Shown here: in pieces, positions 23,717 through 34,414 of the stretch | Layout: every line of letters starts with the position of its first letter | Numbering within the stretch: position 1 is the stretch's first letter | Source: Pseudomonas sp. MYb327 | Lineage (GTDB): Bacteria > Pseudomonadota > Gammaproteobacteria > Pseudomonadales > Pseudomonadaceae | Assembly (NCBI RefSeq): GCF_040438925.1 | Contig: NZ_CP159258.1 | Span: forward strand, 4,906,501 to 4,970,500 | Length of the DNA stretch: 64,000 nucleotides | Direction of reading: 5' to 3' | Notes under the pieces: generated by a model | What the model was told of the DNA's origin: nothing | Database searches by the model: none | Seen by the model: the letters and a program-made list of their open reading frames with translations, nothing else | Translations under genes and position numbers: made by a program

Positions 23717-25645
23717 TCAGAGATGCTGCTCAGCCCAACTGCGCACCTCGCCATACGGATAATCCTCGAGCACCGCGAACCCTGAAATCGATCGTGCCTT
23801 GAGCTTGGTGAACAGCGGCACACTGATCCCGCACAGAAACCGCGTCACCCGCTCGGCCGACGGCAAACGTCCCGTGTGTTGCTCATGCCTGTGGATAAAA
23901 TCACCACATAATGCCTCGAAGTTTTTATCCACAAGTGCCGGTAACTCCGGCGGCGCTGGCAGCCGCGCCACTTGCCCATGGCACACCGAACAGTGACCGC
24001 ACTGCCGTGGCGCATTTTCATCGCCGAAATACTCGGCCAAGCGATAACCCAAACAATGCTCGGTGGCGAACAGGTCCAGCATGGCGTGAATCCGCGCGAT
24101 CTCAGTTTGCTCATGACGAGTGAAGTAGGCGTGCAATTCAGCACTCAAGGCCTGTGTGTCGAAATCGCTTTGCAACAGGCTGTAGACCTCGGTCATCTGT
24201 TTGCTTTCCAGCTCGACCCAGCCCTTCTCCTGGAAATAATCCAGCGCCTTGACCACCCGGTTACGCTCGGCGTGATGTTGCTCGTATAGCGCATCGAAAT
24301 TCACCGTAGCCCAAGTGCGTGCGCGACTGGAGGTCTGGATGATCGCCGCGACGAAATCCCTGCGCTCACCTTCAAAACGCGCCAGCAGCGCCTCGGGTTC
24401 CAGCAAATACTTGAAGCGGTATTCGGCGTAGTAGGCGTAACGCGGGGCAATCAGCCCCCGAAGCTCCAACTGCACCAGCAAGGTCTTGAGCGGTAACTGG
24501 CGAATGTTGCTCTGATCCGCCAGTGGCCCCAGCAAAAACTCCCACTGCCCTTCGGGCGCAGCGCCTTGCATTTCGTCGAGCACACAGCGGATGCCATCCA
24601 GTTCCGGCGTGTCGCCGTAGACGAAGTTTTCCAGCACGTTGAGGCTGTCGCGGTTGGCCAGCACCAGGCAATCTGACGGCTGCCCGTCACGCCCTGCACG
24701 GCCGATTTCCTGGCTGTAGTTTTCGATGGATTTGGGCAGATCGAAATGCACCACGTTGCGGATGTCACTCTTGTCGATGCCCATGCCGAACGCGATGGTG
24801 GCGACGATGCAGTTGGACTGCCCACCCATGAAGCGCTTCTGGATCGCTTCCCGTTGTTCATGGGGCAAACCTGCGTGATAAGCCTCGGCCTGGAGGCCAT
24901 TGCGCTCCAGATATTCGGCGATATGCTCGGCGGTTTTCTGCAGGGTGACGTAAACAATGCTCGGCTGGCCCGGGCGCTGGCTCATCCACTCGACCAAGCG
25001 TCGGCGCTTGTCCGCGCCTCGTACCGGCTCCACCAACAGGTTGAGGTTCGGCCGGTAGAAACCGGTGGTCACCACATCTTCGGCGGCGATGGCGAATTTG
25101 CTTTGCATATCCGCGATCACCTTCGGCGTCGCGGTGGCCGTCAACAGCAGTACCTGAGGAATGTTGAATTGGTGCTGGTAGTCCGGAAGCTTGAGGTAGT
25201 CGGGGCGGAAGTTGTGGCCCCACTCAGAGATGCAATGCGCCTCGTCCACCACCAGCAACGAGATCGGCACTTGCTGCAAGAAATTGCGGAAGCGCTCGTT
25301 TTTCAGGCGCTCCACCGAAATCATCAAAATCTTCAATTCGCCAGACTTGGCGCGGGCCATCACATCGCTGGCGTCGTCGCGGCTCTGGGCCGAATCGATA
25401 CTGCCCGCCGCAATGCCGTGGCGTTGCAGGAACGCCAACTGATCCTGCATCAACGCCAATAGTGGCGAGACCACCAGCGTCAGATGCGGGAGCAACACGG
25501 CCGATAATTGATAGCACAGGGATTTGCCGGAACCGGTGGGAAAAATAGCCGCCGCCGAACGCCCCGCCAGCACGGCGCTGACGGTTTTCTCCTGACCGGG
25601 TCGAAACTGTGGATAACCGAAAACCTGTTCCAGGGTGTTGTGCAT
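23717..25645 (-). CDS. recQ: RecQ-family ATP-dependent DNA helicase
   Basis: A 3'-5' superfamily 2 helicase for recombination and repair. Of 642 residues, helicase motifs are all visible: motif 0 FGYPQFRPGQ, Walker A TGSGKS (37-42), DEAH with the aromatic loop (VVDEAHCISEWGHNFRPDY) and motif VI QEIGRAGRDGQ. A zinc-binding RQC part follows with the cysteines CLGYRL, CGHC and CHG. The C-terminal ~70 residues do not look like the usual HRDC domain, so it may be a divergent RecQ subgroup rather than the main cellular RecQ. Confidence 0.9.
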   Translation of the reverse strand: MHNTLEQVFGYPQFRPGQEKTVSAVLAGRSAAAIFPTGSGKSLCYQLSAVLLPHLTLVVSPLLALMQDQLAFLQRHGIAAGSIDSAQSRDDASDVMARAKSGELKILMISVERLKNERFRNFLQQVPISLLVVDEAHCISEWGHNFRPDYLKLPDYQHQFNIPQVLLLTATATPKVIADMQSKFAIAAEDVVTTGFYRPNLNLLVEPVRGADKRRRLVEWMSQRPGQPSIVYVTLQKTAEHIAEYLERNGLQAEAYHAGLPHEQREAIQKRFMGGQSNCIVATIAFGMGIDKSDIRNVVHFDLPKSIENYSQEIGRAGRDGQPSDCLVLANRDSLNVLENFVYGDTPELDGIRCVLDEMQGAAPEGQWEFLLGPLADQSNIRQLPLKTLLVQLELRGLIAPRYAYYAEYRFKYLLEPEALLARFEGERRDFVAAIIQTSSRARTWATVNFDALYEQHHAERNRVVKALDYFQEKGWVELESKQMTEVYSLLQSDFDTQALSAELHAYFTRHEQTEIARIHAMLDLFATEHCLGYRLAEYFGDENAPRQCGHCSVCHGQVARLPAPPELPALVDKNFEALCGDFIHRHEQHTGRLPSAERVTRFLCGISVPLFTKLKARSISGFAVLEDYPYGEVRSWAEQHL

Positions 25646-26017
25646 AAGCTGTCACTCCGTTGACCGCTGCGATGAACAAAGCCTAGCCGGCGATTGCAGC
25701 GAGTCGAGAAAAGGTCGGTGTTAAAAACGATACGGGATGATACAGCGGATGACCTGGAAGACTTGAGGGATGTAGCGATCGTCAGATTGCCATCGCTAGC
25801 CCAGCCACCACAAAACCCGAAATAACCTACACAGTCTGAGGCACCTTCAACCAGGACGTAGTCCCTGTCCCCTAATCCAAACAAAAACCCTACAAAACCT
25901 GTCGACCTCAGCCGTCTTGTCGCACAACGCCAGGCCCTTCTATAGTTTCCGGCGCGGCTGAAATCAGTGACTCGGCCTGCCGGGAACACTTGCCGCTTTC
26001 GCACAGGACCTACCTCG
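25646..26017. other. Intergenic region between recQ and a small unknown gene
   Basis: A divergent promoter region of 372 bases. The part near recQ shows no clear signal. The right part has a good + promoter (25917-25946) and a 65-base leader before the small gene. I see no hairpin terminator, RNA gene or credible ORF. Confidence 0.5.
25917..25946 (+). promoter_or_regulatory. Sigma-70-type promoter for the small gene at 26018
   Basis: TTGTCG (25917-25922), an 18-base spacer and TATAGT (25941-25946), predicting a start near 25953 and a leader of ~65 bases. Confidence 0.5.
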
Positions 26018-26308
26018 ATGACCATCCCCGATCCACCGACCGAACGCTACCGCCCACTCACATCCAGCTATAGCGAAACCCCGGTACTGGTCATCGACAC
26101 CGAGGCCGACCCCTTCGAAATCCTCGACGCCGCCCGCCAACGCATCCGCGCCGCCAGCGACCTGCTCGAAACCTTGTACTGCCTGTGCTTCAAACAAGCC
26201 GACAGCAGCGACATCCCCAACATCGTCAGCGCCCTCTACCTGCTGACCCAGGACGGCAACGACCTGCTCGACATCGCCCGACAACGCCTGCCGAAACTCA
26301 CCGGCTGA
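26018..26308 (+). CDS. Small protein, possibly DUF3077-like, function unknown
   Basis: A 96-residue soluble protein. The C-terminal two thirds form predicted helices beginning DPFEILDAARQRIRAASDLLETLYCLCFK, which resembles the helical small proteins grouped as DUF3077 in Pseudomonas. The start at 26018 follows a leader with a good promoter. No signal peptide or catalytic motif. The family assignment is tentative and no function is proposed. Confidence 0.6.
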   Translation: MTIPDPPTERYRPLTSSYSETPVLVIDTEADPFEILDAARQRIRAASDLLETLYCLCFKQADSSDIPNIVSALYLLTQDGNDLLDIARQRLPKLTG

Positions 26309-26321
26309 AAACACCACGCCC

Positions 26322-26346
26322 CTGTAGGAGCTGGCTTGCCAGCGAT
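26322..26346. repeat. Single REP half
   Basis: CTGTAGGAGCTGGCTTGCC plus AGCGAT, without a matching inverted partner nearby. Confidence 0.75.
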
Positions 26347-26471
26347 AAACGATAACGCGGTGCCATGTGGATAAGTCCGTCAGCAACGCCCTATCAAAGC
26401 TTCGGCAACGTCCTACAAAAGAAGACACCTAGTCGGCTATCGCGGAAAGCGCCGATTCAACGTCAGTTGCA

Positions 26472-26500
26472 GATCGCTCCCGCACTACGCGGGAGCGATC
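26472..26500. repeat. Perfect 12-bp inverted repeat of non-REP sequence
   Basis: GATCGCTCCCGC-ACTAC-GCGGGAGCGATC (26472-26483, 26489-26500). No T-run follows on either strand, so it is a poor terminator. It lies just upstream of the decayed DUF1493 gene. Confidence 0.7.
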
Positions 26501-26600
26501 AAGAATTGAACGCCGGAGATAGCCATCAGCAGATTTTTCGATGAGCTGATGAAAAGCGTGCAACAGATGCACGAAATTCTGCGGAACGAACGTCGGTACC

Positions 26601-26872
26601 AATCCTCTCGCCACCTCGATCAACTTCGACCTTGGCTGCGACGGCACCGATGCGCGGAACCTGATGGAAGCGCTGGAACAACAGTTCGCCATCGACTTCA
26701 TCGACTACGACGCCTATCGCTAATTTCAGCCGGAAGGGTTTGATGTCTACCTCAAGCGCAGGGCGAAGGGACGCGGCGACAAATTCCCACTGACTATCGG
26801 AATGCTTACAAAGCGATCAAGGTCCAGCGGTGGGATACATCAGAGTTGGAGGGCCCAGAGCCAAACGCATAA
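26601..26872 (+). pseudogene. Decayed DUF1493 (acyl-carrier-like) gene
   Basis: Frame starting near 26601 reads NPLATSINFDLGCDGTDA, then an acyl-carrier-like helix LMEALEQQFAIDFIDYDAYR, then TAA (26721-26723), then FQPEGFDVYLKR in the same frame. At about 26804 the frame must shift by one base to continue AYKAIKVQRW and end at TAA 26870-26872. This order (LG.DG.DA ... F..DF.D.D...F.PEGFD ... PLTIGML) is the DUF1493 pattern as I know it. With one internal stop, one frameshift and no clear N-terminus, it is a remnant. DUF1493 proteins are small and of unknown role; neighbours here give no hint. Confidence 0.65.
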
Positions 26873-26892
26873 GTGCCAGCTGAAACACCCAC

Positions 26893-26921
26893 AAAAAAGC
26901 CGCCCCGAAGGGCGGCTTTTT
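26893..26921. terminator. Bidirectional terminator downstream of pckA
   Basis: AAAAAGCCGCC / GGCGGCTTTTT around CCGAAG; T-runs on both strands. It lies 20 bases after the pckA stop. Confidence 0.9.
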
Positions 26922-26940
26922 CATTGCATCAAACCAACAC

Positions 26941-28662
<1,722 letters not shown>

Positions 28663-29565
28663 TTAGTGACGGGTAACTGACGGCGTATCGACACCCGCTC
28701 CGGCGAACAATTGAGTGACATCGGCGGCGTCGAAAAGGTATTGCTGATTGCAGAACTGGCAATCGATTTCGATTTTTCCACCGTGCTCAACCACCAGGTT
28801 TTGCGCGTCTTCCATACCCAGACTGACCAGAGCATTGGCTGAACGTTCGCGCGAGCAACTGCAGCGGAAGCGCAGTTTCTGCACATCGAACAGACGTACC
28901 TGCTCTTCGTGGTAGAGGCGATGGAGCACGGTTTCATTGTCCAGGCTCAGCAGCTCATCGGCGGTCAGAGTGGTGGCCAGCGCGGTGAGGTGCTGCCAAC
29001 TGGCGGCGCGTTCTTCTTCGTCTTTCAAGCGATCAGCAGGCAATTGCTGCAGCAACAGGCCACGGGCGCGACGGCCATCGGCGCAGAGCTTGATGCGAGT
29101 GCCAATCTGCTGGGACATGACGAAGTAGTTAGTGAAACAGTCGGACAAGGTTTCGCCATCCAGATCGACGACGCCCTGATAGCGCTGGCCCTGTTTCGGG
29201 TCGATGGTCAGTGTCAGCGAGCCATCCGGCATCAAGTCCGCAAGGCTGGCGTCGGGGGCAATCCGGTCGGCCTCGTAACGGGCCAGACCACGGATGTCGC
29301 GCTCGCTGGAGCACTCGATCATCAGCAACGGGATCGGGCCTTCGGAACGGGCCTGAAGAATCAGCAGACCATCGAACTTCAATGTGCCGACCAGCAACGC
29401 CGCAGCCGCCATCAGTTCGCCGAGCAGTTGCGCAACCGGCTCCGGATAGGCGTGTTTGGCCAGGACTTCAGCGTAGCTGAGTTCCAGCGAAACCATCTCG
29501 CCACGGGTGTCGCTGTCATCGAAGATGAAGCGTTGGGTGAAGTCGTTATCCGGTAAGTCGGTCAT
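28663..29565 (-). CDS. hslO: Hsp33 redox-regulated holdase chaperone
   Basis: A cytoplasmic chaperone activated by oxidative unfolding. Of 300 residues, the redox zinc switch is intact: CSC at 235-237 and CQFC at 269-272 (C-x-C ... C-x2-C). The start at 29565 (MTDLPDND) is chosen over an upstream in-frame codon because Hsp33 begins at this point. hslR lies upstream on the same strand, as in many gamma-proteobacteria. Confidence 0.95.
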   Translation of the reverse strand: MTDLPDNDFTQRFIFDDSDTRGEMVSLELSYAEVLAKHAYPEPVAQLLGELMAAAALLVGTLKFDGLLILQARSEGPIPLLMIECSSERDIRGLARYEADRIAPDASLADLMPDGSLTLTIDPKQGQRYQGVVDLDGETLSDCFTNYFVMSQQIGTRIKLCADGRRARGLLLQQLPADRLKDEEERAASWQHLTALATTLTADELLSLDNETVLHRLYHEEQVRLFDVQKLRFRCSCSRERSANALVSLGMEDAQNLVVEHGGKIEIDCQFCNQQYLFDAADVTQLFAGAGVDTPSVTRH

Positions 29566-29780
29566 AAGTCTGGGTATCTGAAGTGGTGACAAAAATGATT
29601 ACAGAATCGAGGTTACGCCTCGGCCATAGCGTCTTGCTGTCTGGTTATGGCTTACGGGCCGGCGACTGTGTGCGCTTTACGACGAACGGCACATGCATGG
29701 CAGGCGAATTACCTCATATGGCTACGCGCAGGCGCAATTACAAGTCTTGGCCGGATGGATGTGATCGGTGGCCCGGTCAA

Positions 29781-30185
29781 TCATTCGTTACTGCTGCCTC
29801 GAAACTTGAACAGATCGCGGCGCTGTTTTTTGCTCGGCTTGCCATCGGTACTTACGCCTAAAGCACCTGCCTTGCGCTCGGCGGCGGCATTTTCGCGCTT
29901 GGCGATGCTGGCTTCGGTTTCGGCGTATAGCGTCTGTGCTTCCGGGGCACCACGGCGCACAATCGACAGCGCCTGGACCACTACCGTGCGCTCCTCGAAA
30001 CCGGTGCGGATCACAAACTCATCGCCAATCCGCGGCTCCTTGCCCGGTTTGCAGCGCTCGCCCCGACAATGCACCTTGCCGCTTTCAATCGCCGCCTTGG
30101 CCAGGGCGCGGGTTTTGTAAAAGCGCGCTGCCCACAACCATTTATCGAGGCGGACTTTGTCGTCCTCTTCGTTTTTTTGTGCCAT
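29781..30185 (-). CDS. hslR: Ribosome-associated heat shock protein Hsp15
   Basis: An S4-type RNA-binding protein that binds 50S subunits carrying a stalled nascent chain and recycles them. Of 134 residues, the N-terminal S4 fold has RLDKWLWAARFYKTRALA (11-28) and ESGKVHCRGERCKPGKEPRIGD. The C-terminus is basic. It is divergent from the micro-ORF/rimB/rimK operon. hslO lies 215 bases downstream on the same strand; that gap shows no other feature. Confidence 0.93.
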   Translation of the reverse strand: MAQKNEEDDKVRLDKWLWAARFYKTRALAKAAIESGKVHCRGERCKPGKEPRIGDEFVIRTGFEERTVVVQALSIVRRGAPEAQTLYAETEASIAKRENAAAERKAGALGVSTDGKPSKKQRRDLFKFRGSSNE

Positions 30186-30263
30186 GGGATTTCCTCGCTC
30201 TGAAATATTGGTGAACTGTACTACCGTTCTGTCGTACCAAGAATTACTCCGTCCCGGACTACA

Positions 30264-30404
30264 ATGCTGACATTCCAGAACTGCCTCGCGGGGCTGGAAA
30301 TCCGGGCCGTAGATATCTGTCGCCTTTTAACCATTATTCTGCGTGAATACCGCGAAATCGGCCGCCTGCGGCCACCGCGGTATCTACCGGTTGAGCAATT
30401 TTGA
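30264..30404 (+). CDS. 46-residue small ORF coupled to rimB (candidate rimA)
   Basis: ATG at 30264 opens a 46-codon frame that begins MLTFQNCLAG, has an Arg-rich middle (ICRLLTIILREYREIGRLRPPRY) and ends VEQF, with TGA at 30402-30404. That stop overlaps the TTG start of rimB (30401) in the sequence TTGA, the geometry of translational coupling, and rimB in turn overlaps rimK by ATGA. In P. fluorescens the operon is described as rimA-rimB-rimK; this ORF is in the rimA position. The Shine-Dalgarno is weak. Whether it is the published RimA I cannot check here. Confidence 0.55.
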   Translation: MLTFQNCLAGLEIRAVDICRLLTIILREYREIGRLRPPRYLPVEQF

Positions 30405-30880
30405 AGACATTTGACCATTTGACCGTTGTCGGTCTGCGCGAGTGGGTGGCGCTCCCGGATTTGGGAGTCGCCGGCCTTCGGGCAAAAATCGACACCGGCG
30501 CCAGCACCTCCAGCCTGCACGCCACCGACATTGAGACATTCGATCGCGATGGTGAGCAGTGGGTGCGCTTCACCGCGCACCTGGGCACGGTGGTGCAGTT
30601 GCGGCACCGCCGTTGCGAGGCACCGCTGGTGACGAGAAAAACCATTAAGAGCTCTAACGGTCACGCGCAGGTGCGATACGTAATCAGCACCACCCTGGCC
30701 CTCGGTGATCGGGTCTGGCGGGTCGAGTTCACCCTCGCCTGCCGCAAGTCCATGCGTTATCGCCTGCTACTCGGCTCCAAAGCTTTGATCGACGGCCAGT
30801 TGGTGGTCAATCCAGGCATTAAATATGTACAAGACAAGCCGGTGTTCCCGGTATCTACGTCCTCCACAGGTGTTGCATGA
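30401..30880 (+). CDS. rimB: RimK-associated aspartyl-protease-like protein
   Basis: A 159-residue retropepsin-like protein (often named ATP-dependent zinc protease or RimB) that modulates RimK activity. The aspartyl protease motif is [12 protein letters not shown] with Asp31. The start is TTG at 30401: no ATG occurs before the motif, and the start overlaps the stop of the small ORF. It overlaps rimK by 4 bases (ATGA at 30877-30880). Function follows the P. fluorescens rim operon literature as remembered. Confidence 0.88.
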   Translation: MKTFDHLTVVGLREWVALPDLGVAGLRAKIDTGASTSSLHATDIETFDRDGEQWVRFTAHLGTVVQLRHRRCEAPLVTRKTIKSSNGHAQVRYVISTTLALGDRVWRVEFTLACRKSMRYRLLLGSKALIDGQLVVNPGIKYVQDKPVFPVSTSSTGVA

Positions 30881-31782
30881 AGATCGCTGTGCTGTCGCGG
30901 AACCCGCGTCTGTATTCCACCCGTCGCCTGGTCGAAGCCGGTACCGAACGCGGCCATGAAATGGTGGTGGTCGATACCCTGCGCGCCTATATGAACATCG
31001 CCAGCCACAAGCCGCAGATCCACTATCGCGGCAAACCGCTGGAAGGTTTCGATGCAGTGATCCCGCGGATCGGTGCGTCGGTCACGTTTTACGGCTGCGC
31101 GGTATTGCGCCAGTTTGAAATGATGGGTGTGTTTCCGCTCAACGAATCGGTAGCCATCGCGCGCTCGCGGGACAAACTGCGCTCGCTGCAATTGTTGTCG
31201 CGGCGCGGGATCGGTTTGCCGGTGACCGGGTTTGCCCACTCCCCGGACGACATTCCCGACCTGATTGCAATGGTCAACGGCGCGCCGCTGGTGATCAAGG
31301 TGCTGGAAGGCACCCAGGGCATCGGCGTGGTGCTGTGTGAAACCGCTACCGCGGCAGAGTCGGTGATCGAGGCGTTCATGGGCCTCAAGCAAAACATCAT
31401 GGTTCAGGAATACATCAAGGAAGCAGGCGGTGCCGACATTCGCTGCTTCGTGGTAGGCGACAAGGTGATTGCAGCGATGAAACGCCAGGCCAAGCCTGGG
31501 GAGTTTCGTTCCAACCTGCATCGTGGCGGCAGCGCCAGCCTGATCAAGATCACACCGGAAGAGCGCATGACCGCATTGCGCGCGGCGAAGGTCATGGGGT
31601 TGGCGGTGGCGGGCGTGGATATCCTGCGCTCCAATCACGGGCCGTTGGTGATGGAAGTGAACTCGTCGCCGGGGCTTGAGGGGATCGAGACCACCACCGG
31701 GAAGAACGTGGCAGGGATCATCATTGAGCATCTGGAGAAAAATGGTGGGCCGAACATGACGCGGACCAAGGGCAAAGGCTAA
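30877..31782 (+). CDS. rimK: Ribosomal protein S6--L-glutamate ligase
   Basis: An ATP-grasp enzyme that adds glutamate residues to the C-terminus of ribosomal protein S6, altering ribosome function and, in P. fluorescens, adaptation to the plant environment. The 301 residues carry the ATP-grasp core: [17 protein letters not shown], the [18 protein letters not shown] strand and the metal-binding [14 protein letters not shown]. Last gene of the small-ORF/rimB/rimK operon. Confidence 0.96.
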   Translation: MKIAVLSRNPRLYSTRRLVEAGTERGHEMVVVDTLRAYMNIASHKPQIHYRGKPLEGFDAVIPRIGASVTFYGCAVLRQFEMMGVFPLNESVAIARSRDKLRSLQLLSRRGIGLPVTGFAHSPDDIPDLIAMVNGAPLVIKVLEGTQGIGVVLCETATAAESVIEAFMGLKQNIMVQEYIKEAGGADIRCFVVGDKVIAAMKRQAKPGEFRSNLHRGGSASLIKITPEERMTALRAAKVMGLAVAGVDILRSNHGPLVMEVNSSPGLEGIETTTGKNVAGIIIEHLEKNGGPNMTRTKGKG

Positions 31783-31793
31783 CTCCGAACATT

Positions 31794-31886
31794 TGTAGCG
31801 AGGGAGCTTGCTCCCGCTCGGTTGCGCAGCAGCCGCTAAATGGGAGGCCTTCGGTCTCCAGCGGGAGCAAGCTCCCTCGCCACAGG
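31794..31886. repeat. REP-type inverted pair (GGCGAGGGAGC type)
   Basis: TGTAGCGAGGGAGCTTGCTCCC and GGGAGCAAGCTCCCTCGCCACA flank a GC-rich centre, between the convergent rimK and envZ genes. Confidence 0.85.
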
Positions 31887-31896
31887 GGTTGTGAAC

Positions 31897-33210
31897 TTAA
31901 ACGGCATCCCGCGGCAGCATCAGCCCAAGCGGCAAGCGGACCCGCGCTTCCAAGCCACCGCCCGATCGGTTGCGCAGCTCAACATTCCCGCCATGCATCG
32001 AAGCAATTCGCTTCACGATCGCCAATCCCAAACCGGTTCCCTTCCCGCCCCGTGCACGGTCACCGCGGGTAAACGGGTTGAAGATCGCTTCCAGCTCCGC
32101 CGGATCGATACCGGCGCCACGGTCCATTACGCTCAGCACCACATACGGTGCGGCAGTGTCACCCGACACATACGCCGCCACTTCCACACCGCTGCCAGCG
32201 TGATGCAGTGCGTTGCCGATCAGATTGTTCAGCAGTCGCTTCATCGACACCCGACGCAATGGAAATGGCTGGATCGGCTCCAGGCGCAAGCGCACTTTTT
32301 CTTCGGTCTGGTTGTACGGCGCGGCGACTTCACGAACGAGGTCACTGAGGTCCACCTCTTCTACCGACTCATCACGACCATCGCGAATGAACGCCAGGAA
32401 CTGGTCGAGAATCGCATCCATGTCTTCGATGTCGCGGACCATGTCGTCAGTGAGGTCGTTGCGGTCGCCCATCAACTCCAAAGACAACCGCAAACGGGTC
32501 AGCGGCGTACGCAAATCATGTGAAACCCCGGCCAGCATCAGTTCACGCTCGCGACCGGCCTGTTCGACGTCTTCGGCCATCTGGTTGAAGGCGCGATAAA
32601 CCTCGGTCATTTCACTTGGCGTATCGCTGATTGGCAGTCGCACGCTGCGACCCTGACCGAGCTGCCTTGCTGCATACACCAGACGTTTCAAAGGCTGGTT
32701 GAGCTGGCTGACAAAGATCCACGCCGCCGCAGTGGACAGCAAGCCAATGGCGAGGAACCAGCCGAGCACATTCCAGATTTTCTGACCGCGCAACGGGTGC
32801 GGGTACAGCGGAACTTTCAGCCAGCCTTCGCCCAGGCTTGGCGCTCGTACCCACAACGCCGGAGGTGCATGCATGCGCAATCGCACCTCAGTGTCAGCGC
32901 CCAGTTCGGCCTGCATCTGCCGTTGGTAGATCTCGCTGTAAGGCCAGTGTTGTTCACCTTCCGGCACACCGGCGCCCACTACGCGTATCAAAGGTACGGA
33001 GTCGGCAATCTTGTCGCGGTTCTGTTCATCGGCCGCCCAATAGGCGCGCAGCGTCAGGGCGACGCCGTGGCTGTACTGGCGGTCCACCAGCACGTCTTCG
33101 TTCATCAACAGATAAACCAACGTCAGTGCCTTGGAGAACAGGACGACGATCAGCACCAGCCAAAGGGTGCGAGAGAAGAAGCTCTGGGGAAACCAAACCG
33201 GGGTTTTCAT
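31897..33210 (-). CDS. envZ: Two-component sensor kinase EnvZ (AmgS orthologue)
   Basis: A membrane sensor kinase pairing with the response regulator encoded upstream. Of 437 residues: TM1 ~13-35, a periplasmic domain, TM2 ~148-166, HAMP, phospho-acceptor His231 (GVSHDLRTPLTRLRL) and an ATPase domain (N box NNLIGNALHHAG, GAGIDP, GKGTGLGLAIVKRI). In P. aeruginosa the gene in this position between rimK and tex is amgS, which with amgR controls the envelope-stress response to aminoglycosides, so that role is likely here (from synteny). It is separated from ompR by 103 bases holding a degenerate REP. Confidence 0.93.
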   Translation of the reverse strand: MKTPVWFPQSFFSRTLWLVLIVVLFSKALTLVYLLMNEDVLVDRQYSHGVALTLRAYWAADEQNRDKIADSVPLIRVVGAGVPEGEQHWPYSEIYQRQMQAELGADTEVRLRMHAPPALWVRAPSLGEGWLKVPLYPHPLRGQKIWNVLGWFLAIGLLSTAAAWIFVSQLNQPLKRLVYAARQLGQGRSVRLPISDTPSEMTEVYRAFNQMAEDVEQAGRERELMLAGVSHDLRTPLTRLRLSLELMGDRNDLTDDMVRDIEDMDAILDQFLAFIRDGRDESVEEVDLSDLVREVAAPYNQTEEKVRLRLEPIQPFPLRRVSMKRLLNNLIGNALHHAGSGVEVAAYVSGDTAAPYVVLSVMDRGAGIDPAELEAIFNPFTRGDRARGGKGTGLGLAIVKRIASMHGGNVELRNRSGGGLEARVRLPLGLMLPRDAV

Positions 33211-33228
33211 GGATAACCGCTACACACT

Positions 33229-33306
33229 TGCAGGAGCGAGCGATGCTCGCATATTGCGGATCGCGAGTCTGCGGACAATGTCATCCGCACGACCCGCTCC
33301 TACAAA
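33229..33306. repeat. Degenerate REP pair between ompR and envZ
   Basis: GCAGGAGCGAGCGATGCTCGC at the left and a partial complement ending GCTCCTACAAATCGC at the right. The arms are less well matched than other REP pairs here, but the ends are typical. Confidence 0.6.
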
Positions 33307-33313
33307 TCGCCAA

Positions 33314-34054
33314 TCACTTGGTGGCGGCGCCATCCGGTACGAACACGTAGCCCACGCCCCAGACAGTCTGGATGTAGCGCGGTTTGGATGGATCAGGTTC
33401 GATCATCCGGCGCAAACGGGAGATCTGCACATCGATGGAACGCTCCAGGGCATCCCACTCGCGGCCACGGGCCAGGTTCATCAACTTGTCGCGGGTCAAT
33501 GGCTGACGGGCGTTCATCACCAGCGCCTTGAGCACTGCGAACTCACCGGTGGTGAGCATGTGCACTTCTTCGCCGCGCTTGAGCTCGCGGGTGGCCAGGG
33601 ACAGTTCGTAGTCACCGAAGGTCACGCTTTCGTCTTCGCTGCCCGGTGCGCCCGGCACGGGGGCCGACTGACGACGCAGGACGGCTTTAACGCGAGCCAT
33701 CAGCTCGTCCGGGTTGAACGGCTTGGCCAGGTAATCGTCGGCGCCCAGTTCCAGGCCCTTGATGCGGCTCAGCTCGTCGCCCTTGGCGGTGAGCATGATG
33801 ATTGGAATCTGATTGTTCGCGCCACGCAGGCGGCGGCAGGCGGTCAAGCCGTCTTCGCCGGGCAGCATCAGGTCGAGGACGACCAGGTTGAACACTTCGC
33901 GCGCCAGCAGGCGGTCCATTTGCTCGGTGTTCGGTACGGCGCGAGCACGGTAGCCCTTGCTGACGAAAAAACGTTCCAGCAGGCTGCTGAGGCCCGGATC
34001 GTCGTCAACAATAAGAATTTTTTCGCCTTCAGCAATGTTTGCAGTGCTGCTCAT
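33314..34054 (-). CDS. ompR: Two-component response regulator OmpR (AmgR orthologue)
   Basis: A 246-residue OmpR-family DNA-binding regulator. The receiver has acidic DDD (17-19), phospho-acceptor Asp61 (VVLDLMLPGEDG) and Lys in AKPFNPDEL; a C-terminal winged helix ends with the RLRRMIEPD and TVWGVGYVFVPD motifs. It precedes envZ in the same operon. By synteny (rimK-envZ-ompR-tex) it corresponds to AmgR of P. aeruginosa. Confidence 0.95.
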   Translation of the reverse strand: MSSTANIAEGEKILIVDDDPGLSSLLERFFVSKGYRARAVPNTEQMDRLLAREVFNLVVLDLMLPGEDGLTACRRLRGANNQIPIIMLTAKGDELSRIKGLELGADDYLAKPFNPDELMARVKAVLRRQSAPVPGAPGSEDESVTFGDYELSLATRELKRGEEVHMLTTGEFAVLKALVMNARQPLTRDKLMNLARGREWDALERSIDVQISRLRRMIEPDPSKPRYIQTVWGVGYVFVPDGAATK

Positions 34055-34414
34055 TGGATGCTCCTTTGATCTCGGCGCGCATTATGGCGTAGCTGCCGTT
34101 ATACGCACCGTGTGCATTGTTAGCAGATTTTTCCTTTATCGCCAGAAAACTGCCCATTGCACCGGGCAACCCCCGATGCCCCCGAACAGCGAACGCTGGT
34201 TATAATGCGCGGCCATTTGTGTCAGGCAACATCAGACAGGTACTACAGACGGGCGCCATTTTTTTCAGGGTGCCGGCAGTAATTGTTCGATTTCACGGGT
34301 CAACGGAGTGCCTGTTGACCCAGGTAGCGGCGCAGCCCGGGCCGCTCAACCAGACTCGCCAAGCCTCTATCTCTGCGCCTGCGAGCCTGCTTTCACAATT
34401 TGTCAGGTGGTTTT
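34055..34414. other. Divergent promoter region between ompR and tex
   Basis: The 360 bases contain a TATAAT -10 box (34201-34206) pointing towards tex, implying a leader of about 200 bases, and a T-tract (34258-34265) flanked by weakly complementary GGCGCC/GGTGCC. I see no credible ORF, RNA gene or repeat in it. Confidence 0.45.
34201..34206 (+). promoter_or_regulatory. -10 box of a probable tex promoter
   Basis: TATAAT followed by GCGCGG, a common Pseudomonas start context, preceded by TGGT. The -35 region is poor, so the promoter may rely on an extended -10. Confidence 0.4.

Noticed and set aside
26429-26701. A 90-residue - strand frame over the DUF1493 remnant
   Set aside because: It is antisense to the recognisable DUF1493 codons and contains the hairpin at 26472-26500; no family match.
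34249-34285. Attenuator in the tex leader
   Set aside because: GGCGCC ... GGTGCC around a T-tract is only weakly complementary and the T's are in the loop, not after the stem.
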